From an uncultured Lachnospiraceae bacterium (lineage in GTDB: Bacteria; Bacillota; Clostridia; Lachnospirales; Lachnospiraceae): a stretch of 32,098 nt of DNA. The DNA lies in the NCBI GenBank assembly GCA_910585295.1, contig CAJUDE010000015.1:1-32098 (forward strand), in the 5' to 3' direction. A model generated the notes under the pieces. The model was not told the DNA's origin. It saw only the letters and a program-made list of their open reading frames with translations, and ran no database searches. The translations under genes were made by a program, and so were the position numbers. This document shows positions 15,605 through 24,159 of this stretch, piece by piece; position 1 is the first letter of the stretch; every line of letters begins with the position of its first letter.

Positions 15605-17056
15605 TTATTTCCGTTCATTGGAATACTCATTTAAAATCTTGCGTTTCATGTCAAATAATTCGTCAGACAAATCCACATAGACTTCATGTGGGTTCCGAAA
15701 GCGTTTCGTTTCATTCCAGAGCGTGTCCTTTTCCTCATTGCAGTATTTTTGAATATCCATTACCTTGGGGGACTGGTAGACACAGGCTCCATCTTCAAAA
15801 ATTTTCACCAGCAATTCCCGCATAGTATAGGTGCCGCCCCTTAACGTGGTGCGCTTCCAGGTCTCTAATGAATCAAACAGCCTAAGGTTCTTGTCTGGGT
15901 CAAAGGTTTCTCCTGCCAGGCAGATTAAGTCGGCTTTGATTTTGTGGGAATCTTTTTCATAGATGCGGTAAATTGTTTTATTGCCAGGGTTTGTCACTTT
16001 TTCTGTATTTTCTGAAAGCTTGATTTTAGGAAGGAAGGCCCCGTCCTTACCCTGGATTGCCGCCAGCTTGTACACCCCTCCGAAGGCAGGGCAGTCTTTG
16101 GAGGTGATTAAATTGGTGCCAACCCCCCAGGAAGTGATTTTTGCCCCCTGGGCTTTCAGGTTCTCAATCAGGTATTCGTCCAGGTCGTTGGAAGCGGAGA
16201 TTACAGCATCTGGGAACCCTGCCCTATCCAACATATCCCGCACAATTTTAGATAGGTAGGCAAGGTCGCCGCTGTCCATGCGGATCCCGTAAAAAGTAAG
16301 GGGGATGCCTGCCTTTCGCATTTCGGTAAAGACCCGGATAGCATTGGGGACGCCAGATTTCAGGGTGTCATAAGTATCCGCCAGAAGGATGCAGGCGGAT
16401 GGGTAAAGCTCTGCATATTTGCAAAAAGCAGTGTATTCATCGGGGAAGCTCATAATCCAGCTATGGGCATGGGTGCCTTTGACCGGGACGTCAAACATCC
16501 GGCCGCAAAGCACATTGGAGGTCCCGCAGCAGCCGCCGATTATGGCAGCCCTAGCCCCATAAATGCCAGCGTCCGGCCCTTGCGCCCTACGCAGCCCAAA
16601 TTCCATCACGCCGTCCCCGTCGGCGGCATAGCAAACCCTTGCGGCTTTGGTGGCAATCAGGCTTTGGTGGTTTAGGATATTTAAAATGGCTGTTTCAATT
16701 AATTGCGCTTCCATAATAGGGGCGATTACTTTAATTAACGGCTCCCGGGGGAAGACCACCGTGCCTTCCGGGATGGCATAAATATCCCCAGAGAACCGAA
16801 AGGCGCTTAAATATTCCAGGAAATCTTCCTCAAAAATGCCCAGCCCCCTCAAATAAGAAATGTCCCCGTCCGTAAAGTGCAGCCCATTGATATATTCTAT
16901 AATCTGTTCCAACCCAGCGCAGATGGCATACCCGCCGTTGCTGGGGTTTGTCCGGTAAAAAGCGTCGAACACCACAGTTTCATTGTTTCCAGTTTTATAA
17001 TAGCCTTGCATCATCGTCAGTTCATAGAGGTCTGTCAATAAAGTTAAATGGTCCAT
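15605..17056 (-). CDS. pncB: nicotinate phosphoribosyltransferase
   Basis: 483 residues. It makes nicotinate mononucleotide from nicotinate and PRPP, the first step of NAD salvage (Preiss-Handler route). Hallmarks: LTDLYELTMMQGYY at the N terminus, FDAFYRTNPSNGGYAICAG, FGLRRAQGPDAG, GTHAHSWIMSF and YGIRMDSGDLAYLSK, all typical of the bacterial long form. Length is normal for Firmicutes. AAGGAG lies 6 nt before the ATG. A good promoter with an overlapping palindrome lies 50-80 nt upstream (17107-17136). It is monocistronic, with its own terminator. Confidence 0.94.
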   Translation of the reverse strand: MDHLTLLTDLYELTMMQGYYKTGNNETVVFDAFYRTNPSNGGYAICAGLEQIIEYINGLHFTDGDISYLRGLGIFEEDFLEYLSAFRFSGDIYAIPEGTVVFPREPLIKVIAPIMEAQLIETAILNILNHQSLIATKAARVCYAADGDGVMEFGLRRAQGPDAGIYGARAAIIGGCCGTSNVLCGRMFDVPVKGTHAHSWIMSFPDEYTAFCKYAELYPSACILLADTYDTLKSGVPNAIRVFTEMRKAGIPLTFYGIRMDSGDLAYLSKIVRDMLDRAGFPDAVISASNDLDEYLIENLKAQGAKITSWGVGTNLITSKDCPAFGGVYKLAAIQGKDGAFLPKIKLSENTEKVTNPGNKTIYRIYEKDSHKIKADLICLAGETFDPDKNLRLFDSLETWKRTTLRGGTYTMRELLVKIFEDGACVYQSPKVMDIQKYCNEEKDTLWNETKRFRNPHEVYVDLSDELFDMKRKILNEYSNERK

Positions 17057-17106
17057 AATATGCTCCTTTTTGCCAGGTTTCGCTTTGGCAGCTTAAATTT
17101 TTATCA

Positions 17107-17136
17107 AGTATACCACATCTTTGCCAGGATGGCAAA
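17107..17136 (-). promoter_or_regulatory. pncB promoter with overlapping palindromic operator
   Basis: On the minus strand TTGCCA (17130-17135), exactly 17 nt, TATACT (17107-17112). The -35 lies within the perfect palindrome TTTGCCA-TCC-TGGCAAA (17120-17136), placed as expected for a repressor site. A second TGCCA/TGGCA pair with wider spacing is at 17071-17090, in the leader. Control by an NAD- or niacin-responsive repressor is plausible but not shown. Confidence 0.5.
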
Positions 17137-17213
17137 GTGATTGCGCCGCCAGATAGGCAATCTTGCAATTTGTAATGGATTTGTGTATTATTTGTGTTTT
17201 ATACCAGGAAACC

Positions 17214-17242
17214 TTTTCATTTCAGGAAAAGTGTGCTATGCT
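17214..17242 (+). promoter_or_regulatory. candidate promoter for the trigger-factor-like gene
   Basis: TTTTCA (17214-17219), 17 nt, TATGCT (17237-17242). Each hexamer matches the consensus at four of six positions. It would start transcription about 45 nt before the ATG at 17296. Confidence 0.3.
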
Positions 17243-17295
17243 TAATAATTGTAAAAAAATGCAATCTATTTTTGTAAAAGAAAGGTAAATAGCAT

Positions 17296-18531
17296 ATGAA
17301 AAGAAAATTAATGTTGCTGTTGTGCGCAGTATGTGTTGCCGCCCTGGCCGGGGGCTGCGGGACAGGCAAGGAAAATAATGCAAGTGGGAAAGAAAATACA
17401 GAAGATGTAAGCGGTTCCGAGGGCAAAAAAGAAACTATCCAATATAATTCAGACGATTATGTGGAGCTTGGGGAATATAAAGGGCTGGAAGTGAGCCTTG
17501 GCTCCTATGAGGTCACACAGGATGACGTAAAGCGTGAGATAGAGGCCGCGCTTCTTTCTTACCCAGTATATGAGGATACAGATAAGGACACCGTGGAAGA
17601 CGGGGACTTTGTTAATATTGACTATGAAGGGGTGAAGGACGGCGTTGCATTTAACGGAGGGACTGCCCAGGATTCAGTGCTTGAGATTGGGTCAAACAGT
17701 TTTATTGACGGGTTTGAAGACGGGCTGATTGGGGTGAAGGTAGGCGAGAAAGTTGACCTGAACCTGACATTCCCAGAAAATTACCAGAACCAGGAGCTGG
17801 CAGGTCAGGCAGTGGTGTTCCATGTGACAGTCAATAAAATTGTAAATAAGTCAGATATGACGTATGATAAGATGGACGACGCATTTGTGGCTGCCAATAT
17901 GTCCTCCCAGGGCTATAATACTGTGGATGAGTTCAAAAAAGGCGTGAGGGAACAATTAGAAGCCAGCAATGAGACGACCAAGAAGCAGGAGACGGAAGCG
18001 GCAGTGATGCTGAAATTAAAAGAAGCCTGCAAGGTAAAAGGGCTGCCAGAGGGGCTGCTGGACCAGAAAATCGAAGAATATATGGGGCGTTTTAATACCA
18101 ACCTGGAAAATTATGGGATGAAACTCGAGGATTACCTGTCAACATCTGGCATGACGGAAGAAGAGTTCAATGTGCAGGCGAAGGAATTAGTGACCGACAG
18201 CTTAGAGGGGCAGCTAATAATTGAGTCTATCGCAAAAAAAGAAAATATTACGATAGATGAAAAAGAGTTTGAGGAATATAAGAAAAAAGTTGTGGAAGAT
18301 TATGGCTATGGAAGTGAGGAGGCATTGCTTGAGCAGCATGGGGAGGAATACGTCAGGAATGTGTTCCTAAATGAAAAAGTTATGGGCATGCTTGTAGAAA
18401 ATGCAAAAATCACATATAATGCCGAATTCCAGGGCAAGGAAGGGGCAGGCGAGGAAGGAAACGGCGATGCCCAGGAAGGGGCTTCTGAACAGGGGGCGGA
18501 CGATACTGGGAAGGAAACTTCGGAAGAATAG
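17296..18531 (+). CDS. trigger-factor-like FKBP lipoprotein foldase
   Basis: 411 residues. A lipoprotein signal peptide ends at LAGGC (Cys21), so the mature protein is anchored outside the membrane. After an acidic linker, residues about 95-175 form an FKBP-type prolyl isomerase domain (DGDFVNIDYEG, IGSNSFIDGFEDGLIGVKVGEKV). Residues about 190-375 resemble the helical C-terminal chaperone domain of trigger factor. The N-terminal ribosome-binding domain is absent, replaced by the signal. The tail is low-complexity Gly/Glu. The likely role is folding of exported proteins, like PrsA. Ribosome site AAAGGT is weak. asnS follows after 20 nt and may share the transcript. Confidence 0.85.
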   Translation: MKRKLMLLLCAVCVAALAGGCGTGKENNASGKENTEDVSGSEGKKETIQYNSDDYVELGEYKGLEVSLGSYEVTQDDVKREIEAALLSYPVYEDTDKDTVEDGDFVNIDYEGVKDGVAFNGGTAQDSVLEIGSNSFIDGFEDGLIGVKVGEKVDLNLTFPENYQNQELAGQAVVFHVTVNKIVNKSDMTYDKMDDAFVAANMSSQGYNTVDEFKKGVREQLEASNETTKKQETEAAVMLKLKEACKVKGLPEGLLDQKIEEYMGRFNTNLENYGMKLEDYLSTSGMTEEEFNVQAKELVTDSLEGQLIIESIAKKENITIDEKEFEEYKKKVVEDYGYGSEEALLEQHGEEYVRNVFLNEKVMGMLVENAKITYNAEFQGKEGAGEEGNGDAQEGASEQGADDTGKETSEE

Positions 18532-18551
18532 GAAGATAAAGGAGAAGAGCT

Positions 18552-19949
18552 ATGGAACTGAAATTGACAAACATTAAAGACCTTTACCGCAGGAAAGAAG
18601 AATTTCTGGAGAAAGAAGTGACGGTAGGGGGATGGGTACGGAGCATCCGGGGGTCTAAGAACTTTGGTTTTATTGTGGTGAATGACGGCACGTTTTTTGA
18701 GCCGCTTCAAGTGGTTTACCACGATAAGCTCCCCAATTTTGCAGAAGTGGAGAAATTAAATGTAGGGGCGGCAATTATTGTAAAAGGGACATTAGTGGCA
18801 ACTCCACAGGCGAAGCAGCCTTTTGAAGTCCAGGCTGAGGAGGTGCTGGTGGAAGGCCAGTCCACGCCGGATTACCCTTTGCAGAAAAAGCGCCACAGCT
18901 TCGAGTATTTAAGGACGATTTCCCATCTGCGCCCGCGTACGAATACCTTTGAGGCGGTATTTAGGGTGCGTTCGCTGATTGCCTATGCAATCCACAAATT
19001 TTTCCAGGAGAGGGATTTTGTGTATGTGCATACGCCGTTGATTACGGGAAGCGACTGTGAAGGAGCAGGGGAAATGTTCCAGGTGACCACGCTGGATTTA
19101 AAGGATATCCCCAAAGGGGAAGACGGCGCGGTGGACTTTTCCCAAGATTTCTTTGGGAAGCCAACCAACCTTACGGTAAGCGGGCAGTTAAACGGGGAAA
19201 CCTATGCGATGGCATTTAAAAATATTTATACCTTCGGTCCGACGTTCCGTGCGGAGAATTCCAATACCACCAGGCATGCGGCGGAATTTTGGATGATTGA
19301 GCCAGAAATTGCCTTTGCAGATTTAGAGGATGATATGGCGCTGGCAGAGGGGATGCTGAAATATATTATCCGTTATGTGCTGGAACATGCCCCAGAAGAA
19401 ATGCAGTTTTTCAATAACTTTGTGGACAAGGGGCTGTTAGAACGGCTGAACCATGTGGTGGATTCTGACTTTGCCCATGTGACTTACACAGAAGCTGTGG
19501 AGATTTTGGAAAAGAATAATGATAATTTTGAATACAAAGTATCCTGGGGCGCGGACCTGCAGACAGAGCATGAGCGCTATCTGACAGAGGAAGTGTTCAA
19601 ACGCCCCGTGTTTGTGACAGATTACCCAAAAGAAATCAAAGCTTTTTATATGAAGCTGAACCCAGACGGCAAGACCGTTGCGGCTGTGGACTGCCTAGTG
19701 CCAGGGATTGGGGAGATTATTGGCGGGAGCCAGAGGGAGGACGACTATGGCAAGCTTTGCCAGCGGCTAGAGGAGATGGGGCTGGACAAAGAAGACTATG
19801 GCTTCTATCTGGATTTACGCAAATATGGGACGGCAAGGCATGCAGGGTTTGGGCTTGGGTTTGAACGCTGCGTGATGTACCTGACGGGCATGACGAATAT
19901 CCGTGATGTTGTGCCGTTCCCCAGGACGGTGAAAAATTGTGAACTGTAA
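18552..19949 (+). CDS. asnS: asparaginyl-tRNA synthetase
   Basis: 465 residues, class II synthetase charging tRNA-Asn. The N-terminal OB-fold anticodon-binding domain is GGWVRSIRGSKNFGFIVVND. Class II motif 2 is FRAENSNTTRHAAEFWMIEPE and motif 3 is GFGLGFERCVMYLTGMTNIRD followed by VVPFPR. The FRAENSNT sequence points to Asn rather than Asp. Length is typical. AAAGGAGAAG precedes the ATG. No T-box leader is seen; the gene follows the lipoprotein foldase closely. It ends at the terminator at 19976. Confidence 0.96.
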   Translation: MELKLTNIKDLYRRKEEFLEKEVTVGGWVRSIRGSKNFGFIVVNDGTFFEPLQVVYHDKLPNFAEVEKLNVGAAIIVKGTLVATPQAKQPFEVQAEEVLVEGQSTPDYPLQKKRHSFEYLRTISHLRPRTNTFEAVFRVRSLIAYAIHKFFQERDFVYVHTPLITGSDCEGAGEMFQVTTLDLKDIPKGEDGAVDFSQDFFGKPTNLTVSGQLNGETYAMAFKNIYTFGPTFRAENSNTTRHAAEFWMIEPEIAFADLEDDMALAEGMLKYIIRYVLEHAPEEMQFFNNFVDKGLLERLNHVVDSDFAHVTYTEAVEILEKNNDNFEYKVSWGADLQTEHERYLTEEVFKRPVFVTDYPKEIKAFYMKLNPDGKTVAAVDCLVPGIGEIIGGSQREDDYGKLCQRLEEMGLDKEDYGFYLDLRKYGTARHAGFGLGFERCVMYLTGMTNIRDVVPFPRTVKNCEL

Positions 19950-19975
19950 TATGCCCTGTTTTGATATGGGATATG

Positions 19976-20010
19976 GCCGGGAACTTCTTAAATGAGAGGT
20001 TCCCGGCTAA
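19976..20010 (+). terminator. terminator after asnS
   Basis: GCCGGGAAC / GTTCCCGGC stem (19976-20007) with an imperfect AT-rich apex, followed by TAATTTTA. The structured repeat copy B begins immediately after. Confidence 0.65.
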
Positions 20011-20163
20011 TTTTATCTTATAGGAAATACCGTGTTACTGTGAAATGTTAAAGTGTATAAATTTCCTATAAGATAAAAAAATTATGCGCAGCGCGCGGAG
20101 AAGGAATTTATTGCTGCGCAATCCGCTCGCGCGCGGAGAATGCGCTGTGCGCATTCTTTTTTA
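20011..20163 (+). repeat. structured intergenic repeat, copy B (153 bp)
   Basis: Ungapped partner of 11159-11311. It keeps the 18-bp arms of hairpin I exactly. Hairpin II has inner stem TTGC-TGC-GCAA and outer GCGGA / TCCGC. Hairpin III, GAATGCGC-TGT-GCGCATTC plus T-run, is unchanged. Differences from copy A cluster in loops and at the base of hairpin II. It lies between asnS and the BlaI-type operon and could act as a second terminator. Confidence 0.8.
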
Positions 20164-20183
20164 CATAGGGCTTGTATTATAAC

Positions 20184-20227
20184 CTACAAAGTGTTAATAT
20201 AATTATATCTACAAAATGTTAATATAA
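20184..20227 (+). promoter_or_regulatory. direct-repeat operator candidate for the BlaI-type repressor
   Basis: CTACAAAGTGTTAATATAA (20184-20202) and CTACAAAATGTTAATATAA (20209-20227): 18 of 19 identical, 25-bp period. Each holds an ACA-N3-TGT dyad resembling the ACA/TGT cores bound by BlaI, MecI and CopY, though those usually have a 2-nt centre. A TATAAT at 20198-20203 lies between the copies and may be the -10 box. The position just before the repressor gene fits autorepression. Confidence 0.5.
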
Positions 20228-20239
20228 AAGGAGGGCAAT

Positions 20240-20614
20240 ATGTCGCAGAAAATATCCGAATCTGAACTGGTGCTAATGAAAATTATTTGGAAGAATGGTG
20301 GGGCGGCTTTATATTCCCTTATCATGGAGGAGCTGGGACAAGACAGGAATGCATGGAAGAATAACACGGTGCTTACGCTGCTTTCCCGGCTGGTAGAGAA
20401 AAAATTCTTAAAGGTTAAGAAAATTGGCAGGCGGAATGAGTATATAGCCGTGGTAACACAAGCAGAATACCAGACGATGCAGACGCACAGTTTTCTTGAT
20501 AAGGTTTATGGGGGGAATGTGAAAAATCTGGTGTCAACGCTGCTGCGGCAGGATATCCTTTCCGCAGACGAATTGAAAGAGATTGAGTCATTTTGGAGAA
20601 AAGAAAATGAATGA
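20240..20614 (+). CDS. BlaI/MecI/CopY family transcriptional repressor
   Basis: 124 residues. Winged helix: ISESELVLMKIIWKNGGAALYSLIMEEL, then the recognition region NNTVLTLLSRLVEKKFLKVKKIGRRNEYIAV with the beta wing. The C-terminal helix (YGGNVKNLVSTLL) is the dimerisation part where BlaI/MecI are cleaved on signal. GGAGGG precedes the ATG. It overlaps the M56 protease gene by 8 nt, the standard blaI-blaR1 layout. It probably represses the whole downstream operon through the repeats at 20184-20227; no beta-lactamase gene is in the window. Confidence 0.9.
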   Translation: MSQKISESELVLMKIIWKNGGAALYSLIMEELGQDRNAWKNNTVLTLLSRLVEKKFLKVKKIGRRNEYIAVVTQAEYQTMQTHSFLDKVYGGNVKNLVSTLLRQDILSADELKEIESFWRKENE

Positions 20615-21944
20615 ATTTATGAAAATACTATTATCACTGTCTGTTTCCGGCACATTGTTATTGCTGTTTATCCTAGGTTTGAAGCGGCTTTATAAAAATA
20701 AATTCAGCAGGGGCTGGCAGTATTATATTTGGGTAATCGTTGCATTGCGTTTTCTGCTGCCGTTTACTGCCGACGCTACGGTAGTTGGGAGCCTGTTTGA
20801 AAAATTTGACGCCAAAACGGTAACGGATGGAAGCTATATGCAAAATGTGGATAACCAAGAGCATGCGGATAGAGGCGGGGCAAAGCCGATACAGGAAGGA
20901 AAGGGCTTAACTGCCGCTGCCGCACATACGCCCTTTTACTTATATGCCTTGTCCTTTGCCTGGCTGGCATTGGCGCTGGCGCTTTTGGCCCGCAAGCTAA
21001 TGGTTTATCAAAGTTTTATCCGGCGTATCAGGGCAGGCAGTATCGAGGCGTCGGATACGGAAACTTTGAAGCTATTATCAGATTGTAAAGAAAAGCTGAA
21101 TATTAAGGCAAACGTGGGGCTATTCCATAATCCATTAATTTCTTCCCCTATGTTGATTGGTTTTTTCCAACCGTGTGTCCTTATGCCTGATGGCGAACTG
21201 GAAGAGAAAGAATTATCTTATATTTTTATGCATGAGCTTATCCACTATAAGCAAAAAGATATGTTTTACAAATGGGTGATACAGATAGTTGTGTGCGTCC
21301 ATTGGTTCAATCCTTTTGTATATTTACTGGAAAAGGAAGTGAATCAATCTTGTGAATTGTCCTGTGATGAAAAAGTTATAGTTTTATTGGATGACAAGCA
21401 AAGGCGCGAGTATGGGGATATGTTGATTTCTTTTTTGAAGTTAAGCAATCCCTGCACAAATTCGCTGGCTTCCGTGACGTTATCGGAGGGGGCAAAGCAG
21501 ATAAAAGAAAGGTTAGGCGCAATTATGGTGTTCAAGGGCAAGGCAAAAACAACCCGGGCCCTGACAGGCGCATTGACCTTGTGTATTCTGTTTGGCGCAG
21601 CTTTCCTTGGCAGCTATACCGTTGCTGGGGCTGTGGATGCAAGCCCAATGGGGATAGGCTCTGCAAGGGCAGGTAACCTTCGGATGCCAGATAAGATGGG
21701 TACGCCAGAACAATTATGTGAAAATTGCGGGCAAATGGGGCGGCTCGCGGTTAAGGTTCGGTCATATGAAACAGGGCCTGAGGTGAAAGAGTGCGTACAT
21801 GGGTATCCGTATGGGGAGGATTTGGTTTTTAAGGAATATACCACATATCAGTACCAATGCCCTGTATGTTCTTATTCTGGCGCGTTTTTGGATACTTATT
21901 CTGGCGCCGTTAGAGAATGCCATGGATATTACCCTGACAGATAA
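20607..21944 (+). CDS. M56 family (BlaR1-like) sensor protease with Cys-rich outer domain
   Basis: 445 residues. Three N-terminal helices lead to a cytosolic zinc-protease loop: HELIH near residue 209 and CELSCDE near 250 supply the His, His and Glu ligands, with the usual WFNPFVYLLEKEV between. A last helix (about 320-340) leads to an outer tail of about 100 residues. In BlaR1/MecR1 this place holds a penicillin-binding domain; here it holds six cysteines (371, 374, 396, 418, 421, 438) in a CxxC...C...CxxC...C pattern, resembling a zinc ribbon or redox module. It likely cleaves or controls the adjacent BlaI-type repressor on an unknown outside signal. Start ATG 20607 follows GGAG by 9 nt. 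Confidence 0.85.
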   Translation: MNEFMKILLSLSVSGTLLLLFILGLKRLYKNKFSRGWQYYIWVIVALRFLLPFTADATVVGSLFEKFDAKTVTDGSYMQNVDNQEHADRGGAKPIQEGKGLTAAAAHTPFYLYALSFAWLALALALLARKLMVYQSFIRRIRAGSIEASDTETLKLLSDCKEKLNIKANVGLFHNPLISSPMLIGFFQPCVLMPDGELEEKELSYIFMHELIHYKQKDMFYKWVIQIVVCVHWFNPFVYLLEKEVNQSCELSCDEKVIVLLDDKQRREYGDMLISFLKLSNPCTNSLASVTLSEGAKQIKERLGAIMVFKGKAKTTRALTGALTLCILFGAAFLGSYTVAGAVDASPMGIGSARAGNLRMPDKMGTPEQLCENCGQMGRLAVKVRSYETGPEVKECVHGYPYGEDLVFKEYTTYQYQCPVCSYSGAFLDTYSGAVRECHGYYPDR

Positions 21945-21989
21945 ATTATTTCTGTGCGGGCTGAATTTTATAATAGGGAGGCAGTGTAT

Positions 21990-23270
21990 ATGAAGAAAAA
22001 ATTAGCGTTTTTTATGGCGGGGCTACTGTGTGCAGTATCTTTTGCATCCTGTAAGCCTTCTGACCCATCCGCGAAAGCCGGGGGCGAAAAAGGCGGTTCA
22101 AAGATGGTTATCGCTATTTCAGAAGATCAGGAAGATTTTTACCGGGTGGCAATCGCAAAATATTGCGGGCTTCACCCAGAAACGGAAGTAGAGATACAGG
22201 TGGTCCCGTTTATTGACAATACGCCTACGGAGAAGACAGAGAAAGACAAAAAGGCAATCAAGGACATGCAGGTGGAGATTATGGCGGGCAAAGGGCCGGA
22301 TGTTTTTCTTTTGGACGAAGACTGCCAGGTATTGCCGGATATGATGAAAAGCAGTTACAATGGAGTGTTTTTGGACTTGAACACCGTAATGGAGGGATTG
22401 GAAGGGCTGCCGTTGAACCAGACGGTGTTAAAGGCAGGGGAAATAGATGGGAAACAGTACTTTTTACCATTAGGGTATATGTTGTCAGGCATTGCTGTGG
22501 AGGATGGCATGCTAGGGGGATGGGAACCGTCTTCTGGCCAGCCGGCAGAATTTCTGGAAGAGGTGGCTTCCCACACAGGGGTGGAAGGGTTCCCGTCAGA
22601 GTTTTGGCTGAAAGAATATATCCCGGGGCTTTTTGGGGAGCCTGTTTTGGACTATAGGGAAGAATCCATTACGTTTTCTAAGGAATTGCAGGATTTCACA
22701 GAACTGTTGGCAAAGGAGGGGAGGTCTTTGGAAAGCGCGCCAGAATTGCCTAATATTGTGATGTTGGGGCATTGTATGCTGGCTTCCTTGGAGGAGCTGA
22801 TACAAAGGTCGTTCCCCTCTGGGATAGATGTTAAGTTCTTGCCGTTCCCAAACGGCGAAGGGGGGATCAATGCGCAGGTAAATATATTTGCGGCAGTTCG
22901 GGCGAACAGCCCGCACGCTTCCCAAGCAGGCGAGTTCTTAACCTATTTATTGTCAGATGAAATACAGGGCAGCACAGGCTGGAAGGATTTTGGGAATAAA
23001 CAAAAGTTTACGGCAATCCCTATAAATAACAATGGGGTGATACCAGCATTTCAGTACAGGTTTACTTATGGGGTGGAAGAGTACCAGGAAGCGGCGGCAA
23101 AGAAAGCGGAGGAATTGTTCCAGGTTACACAGCAAGTGACAACGGCCCGTTTTTGCCAATACGAGAATTCCTTGATTTTTAAGGCAATATTTATGACGAG
23201 TGAAACAAGTTCCGTAGAGGAAAAGCTGAATAACCTAAAGAATGAATTACGCTTCTATTTTGACGAATAG
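21990..23270 (+). CDS. extracellular solute-binding lipoprotein (ABC importer, sugar type)
   Basis: 426 residues. A lipoprotein signal ends at FASC (Cys21). The remainder looks like a cluster-1 (sugar/family 1) binding protein: GKGPDVFLLDED near residue 100, a PLGYMLSGIAV segment, and a long helical C terminus. An in-frame ATG 36 nt earlier would put a non-hydrophobic stretch before the signal; GGGAGG 9-14 nt before 21990 supports this start. It follows the M56 gene by 45 nt and precedes two permease genes. The ligand cannot be told; no sugar-enzyme genes are nearby, so a signal or peptide ligand is as possible as a sugar. Confidence 0.85.
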   Translation: MKKKLAFFMAGLLCAVSFASCKPSDPSAKAGGEKGGSKMVIAISEDQEDFYRVAIAKYCGLHPETEVEIQVVPFIDNTPTEKTEKDKKAIKDMQVEIMAGKGPDVFLLDEDCQVLPDMMKSSYNGVFLDLNTVMEGLEGLPLNQTVLKAGEIDGKQYFLPLGYMLSGIAVEDGMLGGWEPSSGQPAEFLEEVASHTGVEGFPSEFWLKEYIPGLFGEPVLDYREESITFSKELQDFTELLAKEGRSLESAPELPNIVMLGHCMLASLEELIQRSFPSGIDVKFLPFPNGEGGINAQVNIFAAVRANSPHASQAGEFLTYLLSDEIQGSTGWKDFGNKQKFTAIPINNNGVIPAFQYRFTYGVEEYQEAAAKKAEELFQVTQQVTTARFCQYENSLIFKAIFMTSETSSVEEKLNNLKNELRFYFDE

Positions 23271-23284
23271 GGGGAGGGCATGTG

Positions 23285-24157
23285 ATGAAGGACAGAGGGC
23301 ATTTATTAGAAAAGAGGAAAAAGATGGCGGGGATATGGTTAGCGGCGCCAGCGCTCTTGGGGACATTCCTTTTCTTTTTGCTGCCATTTGCCATATGCAT
23401 CAAATATTCGTTTACTTTTGGCGTGGGCGGGGCGTACTTTGCAGGTTTGGAGAATTATAAAGGGGTGTTCTCCTCCTACGCATTTCAATTGGCGGCGTCC
23501 AATACCCTGCGGTTTTTGGCTATTGGCGTTACCTTAAACATCACGCTAAGTTTCTTTACGGCGCTTATTCTGAAAAAGGGGCTGGCGGGAAGCCGTCTTT
23601 TCCGCTATATCCTTTTGCTGCCGCTGGTGCTGCCAATTGCAAGCGTGGTTATGGTGGTTCAGGTGTTTTTTGCAGAGACGGGTATTGTCAATCACTGGCT
23701 GGATTCCCTAGGGGTCCCTATTGCCCAATGGCTGCAAGGCCCAAATGCCTTTTATGTCCTGTTGGGGCTGTATCTATGGAAAAGCTTTGGGTATAGCGTG
23801 ATATTGCTGCTGTCTGGGCTGAATGCGGTTCCAGACGAATTTTACCAGACAGCCGCAATCGAAGGGGCTGGGGGCGTGCAGAAGCTTGTTTTTGTCACAT
23901 TGCCAATGATGCCCCCGCATCTTTTTTTGGCGGTGGTTATGGGGATTGTAAATGCTTTTAAATCTTACCGGGAAGCGTTTCTGCTAGGCGGGAAGCATCC
24001 CCATGACAGTATTTACATGATACAGCATTTCTTAAATAACAATTTTGAAAATCTGAATTATCAGAAATTAAGCGTGGCGGCAATTATGCTCCTTTTCGTG
24101 TTGCTTGCCTTATTGTGCGGGTTATATCTTTTTCAAAACAAATATAAGGAGGAATGA
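23285..24157 (+). CDS. ABC importer permease, MalF/UgpA type
   Basis: 290 residues with six expected helices. The EAA loop that docks the ATPase reads TAAIEGAGGVQKLVFVTLPMM near residue 195. The basic N terminus (KDRGHLLEKRKKM) precedes the first helix. GTG 23282 directly before ATG 23285 is possible, but GGAGGG at 23273-23278 gives better spacing to the ATG. It overlaps the next permease's possible ATG 24154. No ATPase gene is present in the operon, so a shared MsmX-like ATPase elsewhere is expected. Confidence 0.88.
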   Translation: MKDRGHLLEKRKKMAGIWLAAPALLGTFLFFLLPFAICIKYSFTFGVGGAYFAGLENYKGVFSSYAFQLAASNTLRFLAIGVTLNITLSFFTALILKKGLAGSRLFRYILLLPLVLPIASVVMVVQVFFAETGIVNHWLDSLGVPIAQWLQGPNAFYVLLGLYLWKSFGYSVILLLSGLNAVPDEFYQTAAIEGAGGVQKLVFVTLPMMPPHLFLAVVMGIVNAFKSYREAFLLGGKHPHDSIYMIQHFLNNNFENLNYQKLSVAAIMLLFVLLALLCGLYLFQNKYKEE

Positions 24158-24159
24158 AA

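Noticed and set aside
18532..18551. T-box leader for asnS
   Set aside because: Only 20 nt separate asnS from the lipoprotein gene, and no T-box core sequence is seen before 17296.
20240..21944. Beta-lactam resistance regulator
   Set aside because: No beta-lactamase or PBP gene is adjacent, and the M56 protein lacks a penicillin-binding outer domain.
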